17,157 bases of DNA from an uncultured Bacteroidota bacterium (GTDB taxonomy: Bacteria; Bacteroidota; Bacteroidia; Chitinophagales; Chitinophagaceae): NCBI GenBank assembly GCA_903825065.1, contig CAIJZG010000096.1, positions 1 through 17,157 of the forward strand. Direction: 5' to 3'. This document shows positions 6,580 to 14,978 of the stretch, piece after piece. The translations under genes and the position numbers were made by a program. Below the pieces are notes generated by a model. It was given only the letters and a program-made list of their open reading frames with translations. It made no database searches and had not been told where the DNA came from. Numbering within the stretch: position 1 is the first letter of the stretch; each line of letters opens with the position of its first letter.

Positions 6580-8061
6580 ATGCAGAAAAAAGTTGCCATT
6601 ATTGGTGCTGGTCCGGCTGGTTTAACTGCCGCCTATTTATTGGCCAAGGAAAATCAGCAGGTTGTGGTTTTTGAAAAAGACCCTCAATATGTTGGTGGAA
6701 TTTCAAGGACAGAAACCTATAAAGGCTACAGTTTTGATATTGGTGGCCATCGTTTCTTTTCTAAATCAAAAGAAGTAGAAGATTTTTGGACAGAAATTTT
6801 AGGTGATGAAATGTTGGAACGCCCACGTTCCTCTAGAATTTTTTATAATAAGAAATTCTTTTCTTATCCTTTAGTAGCTTTTGAGGCTTTAATGAAATTG
6901 GGTATTTGGGAAAGCTTTTTATGTGTGATGAGTTACTTGCGTGCAAAAGTATTCCCTGTAAAAAAACCTACCAATTTTGAAGATTGGGTGACCAACCAAT
7001 TTGGTAAAAGACTCTTTAATATATTTTTTAAAACCTATACCGAAAAAGTATGGGGAATTCCTTGTAATGAAATATCAGCAGATTGGGCTGCTCAAAGAAT
7101 TAAAGGACTTTCATTAAGTAGCGCCATTTGGAATGCTTTATTCAAACCAAAAGCTGCCAAGGGTGATAAAGATAAAGTAATCAAAACTTTGATCGACTCT
7201 TTTAGGTACCCTAAAAAAGGCCCTGGAATGATGTGGGAAGTATGCACACAGAAATGTATTGCCATGGGAGTGCAGGTAGAAATGAATACTGGTGTTAAAG
7301 CTATCAATCAAGCTGATGGAAAATGGACTGTACAAACCTCAGATGAAAGAACCCTCGATGGTTTTGATTATGTACTTTCTTCTGCACCAATGAGAGAATT
7401 AATTCCAGCAGTGGCTCCGAAATTTCCTGCAAAACCTTTGGCATCCTCACAACAATTAGGTTATCGCGATTTTGTGACTGTTGTATTGATATGCAAAGAC
7501 GAAGATGCATTTAGCGATAACTGGATTTATATTCACGATCCTAGTGTGAAAGTTGGAAGAATTCAGAATTTTAAATCCTGGAGTCCGTATATGGTGCCTG
7601 ATCCAGAAATGGCTTGTTATGGTTTAGAATACTTTTGCTTCGAAGGCGATGGATTATGGACTAGTTCCGACGAAACATTGATCAATTTAGGAAAAAAAGA
7701 AATTGAACAGATTGGATTAACTAAGGCATCTGCAGTAGTTGATGGTTATGTTGTTCGTCAGCCAAAGGCTTATCCAGTTTACGATCATAGCTACAAACAA
7801 AATGTAGAAGATGTTCGTGAAGCCTTGAAAGCTTATCCTGGACTGTATTTGGTAGGGCGTAACGGTATGCACAAATATAATAATCAGGATCATAGTATGA
7901 TGACTGCAATGCTTGCTGCCAAAAATATTATCGCAGGTAAAGAACTGTATGATCTTTGGGACGTAAATGAAGACGCAGAATACCATGAGGGCGGAATGCG
8001 TGGAGCAGAAGAATCAGAAAAAATTGCAGAGCGCCTGGTTCCGTTGAAAAGTCAAAATTAA
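6580..8061 (+). CDS. FAD-dependent oxidoreductase, protoporphyrinogen oxidase / UDP-galactopyranose mutase-like
   Basis: The 493-residue flavoprotein has an N-terminal Rossmann dinucleotide fold: [17 protein letters not shown], with GxGxxG at residues 9-14 and the adenosine-binding acidic residue in VVVFEKD. A second FAD motif follows (GGISRTE, then [11 protein letters not shown] near 50-62). The C-terminal FAD motif is [18 protein letters not shown] (about 427-444). The middle part ([35 protein letters not shown]) belongs to the amine-oxidase-type flavoprotein superfamily, in the group often found with polysaccharide or glycolipid genes. No such genes are next to it, and the substrate cannot be assigned. 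There is no signal peptide; it is probably cytoplasmic or peripheral to the membrane. The ATG at 6580 begins right at the Rossmann strand. A near-consensus -7 element, CATCTTTG (6531-6538), lies upstream. Confidence 0.85.
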   Translation: MQKKVAIIGAGPAGLTAAYLLAKENQQVVVFEKDPQYVGGISRTETYKGYSFDIGGHRFFSKSKEVEDFWTEILGDEMLERPRSSRIFYNKKFFSYPLVAFEALMKLGIWESFLCVMSYLRAKVFPVKKPTNFEDWVTNQFGKRLFNIFFKTYTEKVWGIPCNEISADWAAQRIKGLSLSSAIWNALFKPKAAKGDKDKVIKTLIDSFRYPKKGPGMMWEVCTQKCIAMGVQVEMNTGVKAINQADGKWTVQTSDERTLDGFDYVLSSAPMRELIPAVAPKFPAKPLASSQQLGYRDFVTVVLICKDEDAFSDNWIYIHDPSVKVGRIQNFKSWSPYMVPDPEMACYGLEYFCFEGDGLWTSSDETLINLGKKEIEQIGLTKASAVVDGYVVRQPKAYPVYDHSYKQNVEDVREALKAYPGLYLVGRNGMHKYNNQDHSMMTAMLAAKNIIAGKELYDLWDVNEDAEYHEGGMRGAEESEKIAERLVPLKSQN

Positions 8062-8069
8062 AAAATCAA

Positions 8070-8131
8070 AAAGTCAAAATTTAAAAGGCTAGAAGCTTAA
8101 TACTTCTAGCCTTATTTTTATTCTTGACTTT
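8070..8131 (+). terminator. Strong terminator with nested outer inverted repeat
   Basis: The inner stem is AAGGCTAGAAG (8085-8095) and CTTCTAGCCTT (8103-8113), a perfect 11-base stem with a 7-base loop and ATTTTTATT after it. An outer pair, AAAGTCAA (8070-8077) and TTGACTTT (8124-8131), flanks it. On the minus strand the stem is followed by TTTAAATTTTGAC, so it may also stop the convergent M28 peptidase transcript. The sequence between the flavoprotein stop and the stem carries short AGTCAAAATT-like repeats. Confidence 0.85.
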
Positions 8132-8147
8132 GAGTTCTATGTTTTAT

Positions 8148-9503
8148 TTATCTCCCTACTATTCCCGGAACTACTGGTAAACTTTCATTGCCAGTTTCGT
8201 TTACAGATTGAACAGCAAAGAAGTAATTATCTTTTGAGAAGGGTAAAAGAAATTCTTTCTCTGTAGTAAAATACTTTTTCTGCCAAAACGCATTGGTAGT
8301 TTCACGTTGGAGAATATAATAGCCTTTTACGTTACCTGTTTTTGGTGCATTCCAACTTAGGTAAGTATTATTGGATAATTTTTTCACTTCGATTTTTACT
8401 TCCTCTGGCATTGAGGCAGCTTTTGATAAGTTCGCCAGATTTGATAAGTTCATGGCGGTATTTTTACGGAGATATTCAAAGTCCATAAATTCTGGAAGAT
8501 CACCGTTCTGAATACCATTTTCTATTTTTACATCTTTATGTTGGTGGTAATAGTTTTCATTCATTTCAGAAATCCGCACTGCAGTAAAACCATTTTCAAC
8601 ATAAGGGGTATGATCGCCACCTCTTAAAAACCGATCATTCCGATATACCATTACAACTTCTAAATTTTCTACATAGCGTTCGCCAATTTCTTTTACATAT
8701 CGAGCTAATTGTCGTGATTTACCATCATTCTCTAAACCAAACTGTCTTATTTGTTTCGCATTTTTATCTAATTCATAAGCAGGTAAACCTTCACTAAAAA
8801 CGCGAATACGTGTATTATCAATAATATTTGTTTCACTACTATTATTACTACCCATTATATCATTATTCAAAACCGCTTCAATATTCCAATTTTCTTTTTT
8901 CGCCTTGGTTGCCATAAAATTGGCTCCTAATAATCCTTGCTCTTCTCCACTTACAGCTACAAAAATAATGGTGGCAGGGAAACTATGTTTCGACATGATT
9001 CTAGCGCATTCAATCACAGCTGCTGTGCCACTTCCGTCATCATTAGCACCAGGTGCGTCACCAATTCTATCAGTTGGACTTCCACGCATATTATCTAAAT
9101 GGCCACTTATTAAAAAAATGCGATGATCATTTGGGTCAGTACCTTTTAAGGTAGCAACCACATTGCCTAAAAGTGTCGGAGTATCAATTCTTTTTTTATC
9201 GGGCATTAAAGTGGTGGTATCAATGAAAGCAATTAGTCTACCACCTGATAATTTTGCAAAACTATTAAACTTATTAAGTACCCAATTTCTTGCGGCACCA
9301 ATGCCACGGTTAGGATCTGTGGCAGCACTCATGGTATTTCTAGTACCATAACGTACCATCTGATAGATATAGCTTTTTAAAGAATCCGAAGAAACTTCTT
9401 TCACCATTTGGTTAATCTCTGGATCTCTATTGATGGTTGTTTGAGCATTTATAAAGTTTAGTGTAAGTATAAGGACGATAACAGTGCCTGTGATTTTTTT
9501 CAT
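8148..9503 (-). CDS. Secreted M28-family zinc metallopeptidase with C-terminal FN3-like domain
   Basis: The 451-residue product starts with a Sec signal peptide (MKKITGTVIVLILTLNFINA, cut near residue 20). The M28 core spans about residues 110-330 with the expected two-zinc site: SGHLD (His135), GANDDGSG (Asp155), SGEEQG (Glu187 as catalytic base, Glu188 as ligand), NNDIMG (Asp215) and a His at 320 or 322 in YYHQHKD. All ligands are present, so it should be an active exported aminopeptidase or carboxypeptidase-like enzyme. A beta-sandwich like fibronectin type III follows (about 365-445: TYLSWNAP, GYYILQRE, NYFFAVQSVNETGNES). It is the last gene of the minus-strand run, 22 bases after rarA. 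Its specificity cannot be read from sequence. Confidence 0.9.
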   Translation of the reverse strand: MKKITGTVIVLILTLNFINAQTTINRDPEINQMVKEVSSDSLKSYIYQMVRYGTRNTMSAATDPNRGIGAARNWVLNKFNSFAKLSGGRLIAFIDTTTLMPDKKRIDTPTLLGNVVATLKGTDPNDHRIFLISGHLDNMRGSPTDRIGDAPGANDDGSGTAAVIECARIMSKHSFPATIIFVAVSGEEQGLLGANFMATKAKKENWNIEAVLNNDIMGSNNSSETNIIDNTRIRVFSEGLPAYELDKNAKQIRQFGLENDGKSRQLARYVKEIGERYVENLEVVMVYRNDRFLRGGDHTPYVENGFTAVRISEMNENYYHQHKDVKIENGIQNGDLPEFMDFEYLRKNTAMNLSNLANLSKAASMPEEVKIEVKKLSNNTYLSWNAPKTGNVKGYYILQRETTNAFWQKKYFTTEKEFLLPFSKDNYFFAVQSVNETGNESLPVVPGIVGR

Positions 9504-9525
9504 AGAATTTTTAGTTGTGATAGAA

Positions 9526-10800
9526 TTAATATTGGTACTTTTCTTTCCATTTGTCTTTTAAGAATTTACGAATTTCATTTTCTCTTAAATTATTACCCGG
9601 ATTATAAAATTTTGTACCAATTAGTGGTGCAGGTAAGTATTCTTGTGTAATAAAATTGCCTTCTCCTATATGTGAATATTGATAATTTTTTCCATAGTCT
9701 AAATCCTGCATCAATTTAGTAGGGGCGTTTCGAATATGCAAGGGCACTGGCTGATCGCCAAATTGTTGAACTGCTTTTTGAGCATCCATGATGGCTACAA
9801 CAGCCGCATTGCTTTTTGGTGAGGAAGCTAAATATGTGGCACATTGAGAAAGAATGATTCTACTTTCCGGGTATCCTATTTTTGTTACTGCATCAAAGGT
9901 AGTTGTGGCCATCAATAAGGCATTGGGATTAGCATTGCCAATGTCTTCACTTGAAAAAATAACCATTCTTCTTGCGATGAATTTTACATCCTCCCCGCCT
10001 TCAATCATTCTTGCTAACCAATACACTGCAGCATTCGGATCACTGCCTCGCATACTTTTTATGAAAGCAGAAATGATATCATAATGTTGTTCGCCTTGCT
10101 TATCATACAATGCAATTTTATTCTGTGCAACTTTCATTACAAAAGCATCAGAGATAATTCTTGTTATATTGTTAGAGGGAAAAGAGCTGACAACTAATTC
10201 TAAAAGGTTCAACAATTTTCTGGCATCTCCTCCTGAGAGTCTGATGAGCGCTTCTGTTTCTTTGAGTGATGGGTTAATACTCAAAAGTGATGGATCTTTT
10301 TCTAATGCATGGTGCAATAATTTTTTCAATCCCTCTTCTGTCAAAGCTTTCAACACATATACCTGGCATCTACTGAGTAAGGCACTATTTACTTCGAAGG
10401 AAGGGTTTTCAGTAGTTGCACCAATAAGAGTGATGATACCTTTCTCAACTGCTCCCAGTAAGGCATCCTGTTGGCCTTTATTAAATCGATGAATCTCATC
10501 GATAAATAAAATAGCACCAATATGTTCTTTTGCTGATTCGATGACTTCTCTCACATCCTTTACGCCACTGCTAATTGCGCTCAATTGAAAATAGGGCACA
10601 TGCATAGTATGAGCTATGATATTCGCGATAGTAGTTTTCCCTACGCCAGGAGGTCCCCATAAGATCAAAGAAGGTATACGGCCATTTTCAATAGCAGTTC
10701 TTAGAATGGATCCTTTACCAGTCAAGTGTTCTTGCCCGATCAATTCGTCTAGTGTATTTGGACGAATTCTTTCTGCTAAAGGTGTAGATGGATTCACCAT
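9526..10800 (-). CDS. rarA: RarA (MgsA), replication-associated recombination AAA+ ATPase
   Basis: The 424-residue cytoplasmic ATPase is related to clamp loaders and acts at stalled replication forks. N-terminal [20 protein letters not shown] is diagnostic for the family. The AAA+ core has Walker [10 protein letters not shown] (49-57), Walker [10 protein letters not shown] (96-104), sensor 1 GATTENPS (127-134) and an arginine-finger segment LLSRC (141-145). The C-terminal tetramerisation part includes [16 protein letters not shown] and GNANP. Length is normal. It lies 47 bases after the membrane protein gene and 22 bases before the peptidase gene on the same strand. Whether it is cotranscribed with the ATP-grasp cluster is undecided; no convincing promoter was seen in the 47-base gap. 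Confidence 0.96.
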   Translation of the reverse strand: MVNPSTPLAERIRPNTLDELIGQEHLTGKGSILRTAIENGRIPSLILWGPPGVGKTTIANIIAHTMHVPYFQLSAISSGVKDVREVIESAKEHIGAILFIDEIHRFNKGQQDALLGAVEKGIITLIGATTENPSFEVNSALLSRCQVYVLKALTEEGLKKLLHHALEKDPSLLSINPSLKETEALIRLSGGDARKLLNLLELVVSSFPSNNITRIISDAFVMKVAQNKIALYDKQGEQHYDIISAFIKSMRGSDPNAAVYWLARMIEGGEDVKFIARRMVIFSSEDIGNANPNALLMATTTFDAVTKIGYPESRIILSQCATYLASSPKSNAAVVAIMDAQKAVQQFGDQPVPLHIRNAPTKLMQDLDYGKNYQYSHIGEGNFITQEYLPAPLIGTKFYNPGNNLRENEIRKFLKDKWKEKYQY

Positions 10801-10847
10801 TCTAAAGTACTAAAAAGGATGGATGAAACAGATATGTAAATTTTATC

Positions 10848-11363
10848 TTAGTCTATTACTTCTTCGGCAAAGAGGAAGGCATATTGCTTTAAAATTCTTA
10901 AACCCATTGTAATATGGACTAATAAAATAAAAGAGAAGAAAAATAAGAAATAGGCGGCACCTTTCATCACTTTAACAAATAATGTAATATTGATTTCTCC
11001 CGGCATATTCGGTTGAGTCTCCAGAAACCTATCAACTACATTTCTTAAATCGTGTTCCCCCATATAAAAAATGCCAACTGCTGTAATTAGAAATTGAAAT
11101 CCTAAAAACAAACTAGCATAAGCATTTACTTTTATCCAATCCCTTAAGGATGATTTAGCATGTTGATTACGATCAATATGCCTTTTTAAGAAAATGATAT
11201 AAGCAAAAACATAAATACAGAAAGCGGCAATTAAAAACACTGCGAACAATAAAGTTGGATTCCCTAATGCACTCAATAGCATGATTAAGTCAATGAAAGC
11301 AAAGAATGAAGCAAAGGGTAAAAGAATATAAGTAAGGAATCGGAAGAGGGTCAATTGTTTCAT
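10848..11363 (-). CDS. Four-helix membrane protein, unknown function
   Basis: I do not recognise this family. The ATG at 11363 (MKQLTLFRFL) is preferred to a TTG at 11369; it lies 11 bases after the transglutaminase stop. The product is 171 residues, with four hydrophobic segments at about 10-32, 38-59, 80-101 and 133-156. A short basic loop (KRHIDRNQHAK, 60-70) follows the second and an acidic, polar loop (about 102-131) lies between the third and fourth. Both termini are predicted inside by the positive charges. Its tight spacing behind the transglutaminase gene suggests it belongs to the ATP-grasp/alpha-E/transglutaminase operon, perhaps as a membrane partner. That is inference from position alone. 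Confidence 0.75.
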   Translation of the reverse strand: MKQLTLFRFLTYILLPFASFFAFIDLIMLLSALGNPTLLFAVFLIAAFCIYVFAYIIFLKRHIDRNQHAKSSLRDWIKVNAYASLFLGFQFLITAVGIFYMGEHDLRNVVDRFLETQPNMPGEINITLFVKVMKGAAYFLFFFSFILLVHITMGLRILKQYAFLFAEEVID

Positions 11364-11374
11364 AAGCAAACGAA

Positions 11375-12325
11375 CTACTGTTGTTGTTGGTGTTCAGCAA
11401 AGTTATCGATTATTAATTCAGTTACTTCAGCACCTGCTTGTTTTTGTAATTGAACATCTGTCACTTCTTCAAATACTTGGCCATCTTCGTAACCAACTGA
11501 AACATATACAGACAAAAATTGACGCGCAGGGCCTTTGAATGTTCCCTTGGCGGGTGTGCAATCTTTAAAATCTCGTCCAACCGCTAAGATGATATGGTTA
11601 TTAGTAGCCCAGGTATTATTGGTAGGGTCAATCCCGCACCATCCATAATGTGGAATAAAAGCTTCTACCCAAGCATGGGTTGCTCCTTCGCCCCTCATTC
11701 CGTTTTTATTTGGACAAATATAACCACTCACATATCTCGATGGAATTCCAATCATTCGTAATAATTCAAGCATTACATGTGCAAAATCCTGACAAACTCC
11801 TGCTTTCTGCTCTACAATTTCATCAACTGTTGTTTCGATATTTGTTATCCCTTTTATATAAGTAAATTCTGTAAATATAAAACTGCAACAATCTTTAACA
11901 ATTTGAGAAATTGGTTTTTGAGAATGATAAAAACCATCCACATAATTGCGCATGGTTTCGATTGATTTTGTTTCAGTACTTCTTGCCAGTTCCAACAATT
12001 TTAAATCATTTAAAATAAATGAATCTAAATCTTGTGTGTAGGAAACAATTGGAAAGGTTGGATTGGGATCTTTCGAGTTTCTAATTTTCAGTTTGCTTTC
12101 TATGACTAAGTGTTTATGCGGCGAAAGAAGGTTAAAGCAACCTGTTTTATTCCCCCAATAATCATCAAAAATCAATACATCTGGCTGTTCTGTAATGATT
12201 ACATCATGTTGTAAAACATCTTGTTCTGCTGACGCAAATGGAAATATTTTTATTTCATTTACACTTTCTTTTACTGGCCTATCGTATTCGTATTTTGTAA
12301 TGTGATGTATTGTAAAAACAGACAT
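11375..12325 (-). CDS. Transglutaminase-like cysteine protein of the ATP-grasp/alpha-E system
   Basis: The product is 316 residues, COG1305-type. The N-terminal Bact_transglu_N beta domain is at about 3-85 (IHHITKYEYDRPVKESVNEI, typical of these proteins). The transglutaminase core follows at about 150-250 with a complete catalytic triad: Cys178 in AGVCQDFAH, His217 in ATHAWVEAF and Asp233 in GWCGIDPTNN. This contrasts with the degenerate copy at 205-2280. There is no signal peptide, so it should act in the cytoplasm. The family may work as a peptidase or amidase, or as an acyl transferase; the partner genes suggest action on a peptide made by the ATP-grasp enzyme. The C terminus ends in a short glutamine run. 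It follows the alpha-E gene by 12 bases. No Anbu-type peptidase gene, which often accompanies this trio, is present in the window. Confidence 0.92.
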   Translation of the reverse strand: MSVFTIHHITKYEYDRPVKESVNEIKIFPFASAEQDVLQHDVIITEQPDVLIFDDYWGNKTGCFNLLSPHKHLVIESKLKIRNSKDPNPTFPIVSYTQDLDSFILNDLKLLELARSTETKSIETMRNYVDGFYHSQKPISQIVKDCCSFIFTEFTYIKGITNIETTVDEIVEQKAGVCQDFAHVMLELLRMIGIPSRYVSGYICPNKNGMRGEGATHAWVEAFIPHYGWCGIDPTNNTWATNNHIILAVGRDFKDCTPAKGTFKGPARQFLSVYVSVGYEDGQVFEEVTDVQLQKQAGAEVTELIIDNFAEHQQQQ

Positions 12326-12337
12326 TCTTGGTTTTGT

Positions 12338-13279
12338 TTAAGAATAAGAGAAATAAATTCTGCCTAAATCTTGGCTGAATTCATTTAACTCATTTCGGAC
12401 ATAAATCAAATATTTTTCTAAACCTTCTCTTTCCACTAATTCAATATCAGCAAACTTTACAGAACTATATAGCCTTCCATAAGTTCTGAGCAGTTTAATG
12501 CTACCCTCCACTGGATTAGAACCTGCAATTTCGGTTAAATATCTATTAGCACGGTCTAAAGAATAATAAATTGCTCTCGGAAAGTTCTTATCGAAAGCTA
12601 ATTGCTGTAAAACATTGTAATTATGTTTGAGGTTACTATAATTTTTCAGGTGTAATTCATAGCCTGATAACGACAATAGTAAGCTTCTCCAGAAAATAAT
12701 GTCCTGTTCGTCTTTTAAATCGAAATCCAACTTTTTGAAGTAAAAATGGGTAAATTCAGTCGTCATTAAACAGCGCTCTGTATATTTCCCCAAATTCATA
12801 TAATTCCAACCCTGGCCACGAGGCATTGTACTATCCGTAATGCCGCAAAATTGATCGCTGCTTTTTATAAAGCTATCAATAGTTCTTATCGCTTCTGGTC
12901 CGGCTAATTTTTCTTTTAAGCCAGGCTTATTAATTTGATGATATAATAAGTTTACTTGTTCCCATACTTCCTTAGTTATCTGATCTTGCACACCTCTTGC
13001 ATTTTCACGTGCTTTTGTGATGATTACTTTTAATGAATTCTGATTCTTAGTTTCCAGAAATAAATAATGTAATGCAGCTGCATTGTCCTTTTTTATCCGA
13101 TCGATTTCTTCTTTAGGCAATACAGTAAAAATACGAAGAGAGGGTTCCCAAGACATGCTGCTAGCCTGTACTTTATCGAAAGATAAAATATAACTGGTAT
13201 GCATTAAGCGCAGCATTCCATCTGCTCTTTCCATATAACGGTGTAACCAATATAATGAATCTGCTATTCTACTTAACAT
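12338..13279 (-). CDS. Alpha-E domain protein (DUF403, COG2307)
   Basis: The 313-residue protein is predicted to be all-helical. The diagnostic N terminus MLSRIADSLYWLHRYMERAD (1-20) matches the alpha-E signature. A second copy of the motif, GWNYMNLGKYTERC, is at 157-170, and the conserved ARENARGVQDQIT segment is at 90-102. No catalytic chemistry is known for alpha-E. It is found almost always beside, or fused to, circularly permuted ATP-grasp proteins, so it is taken to be an obligate partner or scaffold. Here it is a separate gene between the ATP-grasp gene (50 bases upstream) and the transglutaminase gene (12 bases downstream). No membrane or export signal is seen. Confidence 0.93.
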   Translation of the reverse strand: MLSRIADSLYWLHRYMERADGMLRLMHTSYILSFDKVQASSMSWEPSLRIFTVLPKEEIDRIKKDNAAALHYLFLETKNQNSLKVIITKARENARGVQDQITKEVWEQVNLLYHQINKPGLKEKLAGPEAIRTIDSFIKSSDQFCGITDSTMPRGQGWNYMNLGKYTERCLMTTEFTHFYFKKLDFDLKDEQDIIFWRSLLLSLSGYELHLKNYSNLKHNYNVLQQLAFDKNFPRAIYYSLDRANRYLTEIAGSNPVEGSIKLLRTYGRLYSSVKFADIELVEREGLEKYLIYVRNELNEFSQDLGRIYFSYS

Positions 13280-13329
13280 GTACTAAAATTTGTGCTGGTT
13301 CTTCAATTTTATTTCAAAACATGGTTGTA

Positions 13330-14775
13330 TTAATCCACTACCCAAGTGTCTTTACTACCTCCGCCCTGCGACGAGTTAACAACCAGTGAGCCTTCTCTCA
13401 ATGCAACTCTGGTTAGTCCCCCTGGAACAATACTAATACCATTCGGTCCACAAAGCGCATATGGTCTAAGGTCTACATGTCGCGGCTGTAGTTTTCCATC
13501 AATTAAACAAGGTACCGTTGATAATTGTATAATGGGTTGTGCTATAAAGTTTCGTGGATTTGCCAAGATATTTTCTTTAGCTTTTTTCAAAGTTTCATCT
13601 GAAGCACTATTTCCCATCACCATGCCGTAACCTCCAGACTGATTTGTTTCTTTCACCACCATTTTATGCATATTTTCGAAAACAAAATTCCTTTCTTCAA
13701 CATTGTTCATATGATAAGTAGGAATATTGGGAAGAATAATTTCTTCATTGAGATAATATTTAATCATAGCTGGAACATAAGCGTAGACTGCTTTATCGTC
13801 GGCTACACCATTTCCTAAAGCATTTATAATCGCTACATTTCCCTTGCGATATGCACTAATTAAACCCGGAACTCCTAATGCACTATCGGACCTAAATACT
13901 AATGGGTCTAAAAACTCATCATCAATTCTTCGGTAGATTACATCAACCTGACGAAGGCCAGCTGTTGTTTTCATATAAACCTTATGATCGTTCACCAAAA
14001 GGTCTCGGCCTTCTACTAATTGTACACCCATCTGACGTGCCAGAAAAGTATGTTCGAAATAAGCAGAATTATAAATGCCCGGCGTTAATAAAACAACTGT
14101 TGGGTTTGCAATTTGCCTGGGTGCAAAGGAAATTAAATTGTCATGTAAAAGCAGGGGATAGTTGTTAATCATCCTTACATTACTATCTCCCAATAAATTT
14201 GGAAAGATCCGTTTAGTAACTTCTCTATTTTCAAGCATATAAGAAACACCTGATGGCGTTCTCAAATTATCTTCTAAAATATAAAAGGTTCCGTCATCCC
14301 CTCTTATCAAATCAATGCCAGCGATATGTACATAAATATCGAAGGGTACCTGAATGCCAAAAACTTCTCTGGTAAAATGTGGGCATGACGCGATTAAATC
14401 AGCAGGAATAATTCCGTCTTTGACAATTTGTTGTTCATTATAAATGTCTTTTAAAAAAAGGTTCAAAGCGGTAAGCCGTTGTTTGATCCCTTTTTCTATA
14501 TGGTCCCATTCAGCACCTGTAATAATTCTTGGAATGATGTCGAAAGGGAATATTCTTTCAATGCCTTCATTCTCACTATATACTGTAAAAGTAATACCCT
14601 GGCTCATAAACAGTTCGGCAGCCAACTGATGTTTTTGTAAAAATTCGTCCAGGTTCAATTTTTGACAGGCCTCGTATATGCTATGATACTGATTTCTGAT
14701 ACCCTCTGCGCCTTTCATCTCATCCCATATATGGGAAGCAATAGGGTATTGATTAAAAAGGAACTCTCCCGTCAT
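13330..14775 (-). CDS. Circularly permuted ATP-grasp protein (COG2308), predicted amide ligase
   Basis: The 481-residue product is full length for the family. Conserved blocks include LKDIYNEQQIVKDGIIP (108-124), FYILEDNLRTPSGVSYMLENR-type metal and nucleotide residues at 164-184 (Glu168, Asn170, Arg172), VDVIYRRIDDEFLDP (277-291), a glycine-rich loop KETNQSGGYGMVMG (375-388), PRHVDLRPYALCG (431-443) and GGLTRVAL with the glycine-rich SSQGGGSKDTW ending (452-478). The permuted order of the ATP-grasp motifs defines the family. From the fold and genome context it is predicted to ligate a carboxylate to an amine using ATP; no substrate has been shown to my knowledge. It is the first gene of the minus-strand run, and a candidate promoter lies just upstream. 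Confidence 0.94.
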   Translation of the reverse strand: MTGEFLFNQYPIASHIWDEMKGAEGIRNQYHSIYEACQKLNLDEFLQKHQLAAELFMSQGITFTVYSENEGIERIFPFDIIPRIITGAEWDHIEKGIKQRLTALNLFLKDIYNEQQIVKDGIIPADLIASCPHFTREVFGIQVPFDIYVHIAGIDLIRGDDGTFYILEDNLRTPSGVSYMLENREVTKRIFPNLLGDSNVRMINNYPLLLHDNLISFAPRQIANPTVVLLTPGIYNSAYFEHTFLARQMGVQLVEGRDLLVNDHKVYMKTTAGLRQVDVIYRRIDDEFLDPLVFRSDSALGVPGLISAYRKGNVAIINALGNGVADDKAVYAYVPAMIKYYLNEEIILPNIPTYHMNNVEERNFVFENMHKMVVKETNQSGGYGMVMGNSASDETLKKAKENILANPRNFIAQPIIQLSTVPCLIDGKLQPRHVDLRPYALCGPNGISIVPGGLTRVALREGSLVVNSSQGGGSKDTWVVD

Positions 14776-14803
14776 AAGAAATAGTTGTATGGTCAGTTAC
14801 AAA

Positions 14804-14836
14804 AAAAGTTAATTGTTGACCAGCTTGGCCCACAAA
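14804..14836 (-). promoter_or_regulatory. Candidate promoter of the ATP-grasp operon
   Basis: On the minus strand TTTG (14833-14836) is followed, 21 bases on, by TAACTTTT (14804-14811), which matches TAnnTTTG in seven of eight positions. It precedes the ATP-grasp ATG by 28 bases. The spacing is at the long end for this phylum. The upstream aspS terminator implies that an independent promoter must lie in 14776-14913. Confidence 0.3.
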
Positions 14837-14913
14837 CAACTTATGTAAATTAAGAATAATTTTATTTTATTTCGCTATTATTAGAAAATATCTATAAAAA
14901 AGATGTAAATACT

Positions 14914-14957
14914 ATAAAAAAAATAAAGGGAAACCCAAATTACTGAGATTTCCCTTT
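14914..14957 (-). terminator. Intrinsic terminator of aspS
   Basis: Perfect 9-base arms AAAGGGAAA (14925-14933) and TTTCCCTTT (14949-14957) are separated by a 15-base loop. On the minus strand the stem is followed by TATTTTTTTTA. On the plus strand no T-run follows, so the direction is clear. It begins 21 bases after the aspS stop. Confidence 0.8.
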
Positions 14958-14978
14958 AAAAAAGTTAGTATTATTATT

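Noticed and set aside
11378..11395. CAA/TTG triplet run as a microsatellite
   Set aside because: It is only the codons for a four-residue glutamine run at the end of the transglutaminase-like protein.
14818..14832. Short imperfect palindrome near GACCAGCTTGGCC as an operator
   Set aside because: Short, imperfect and single; no second copy in the window to support it.
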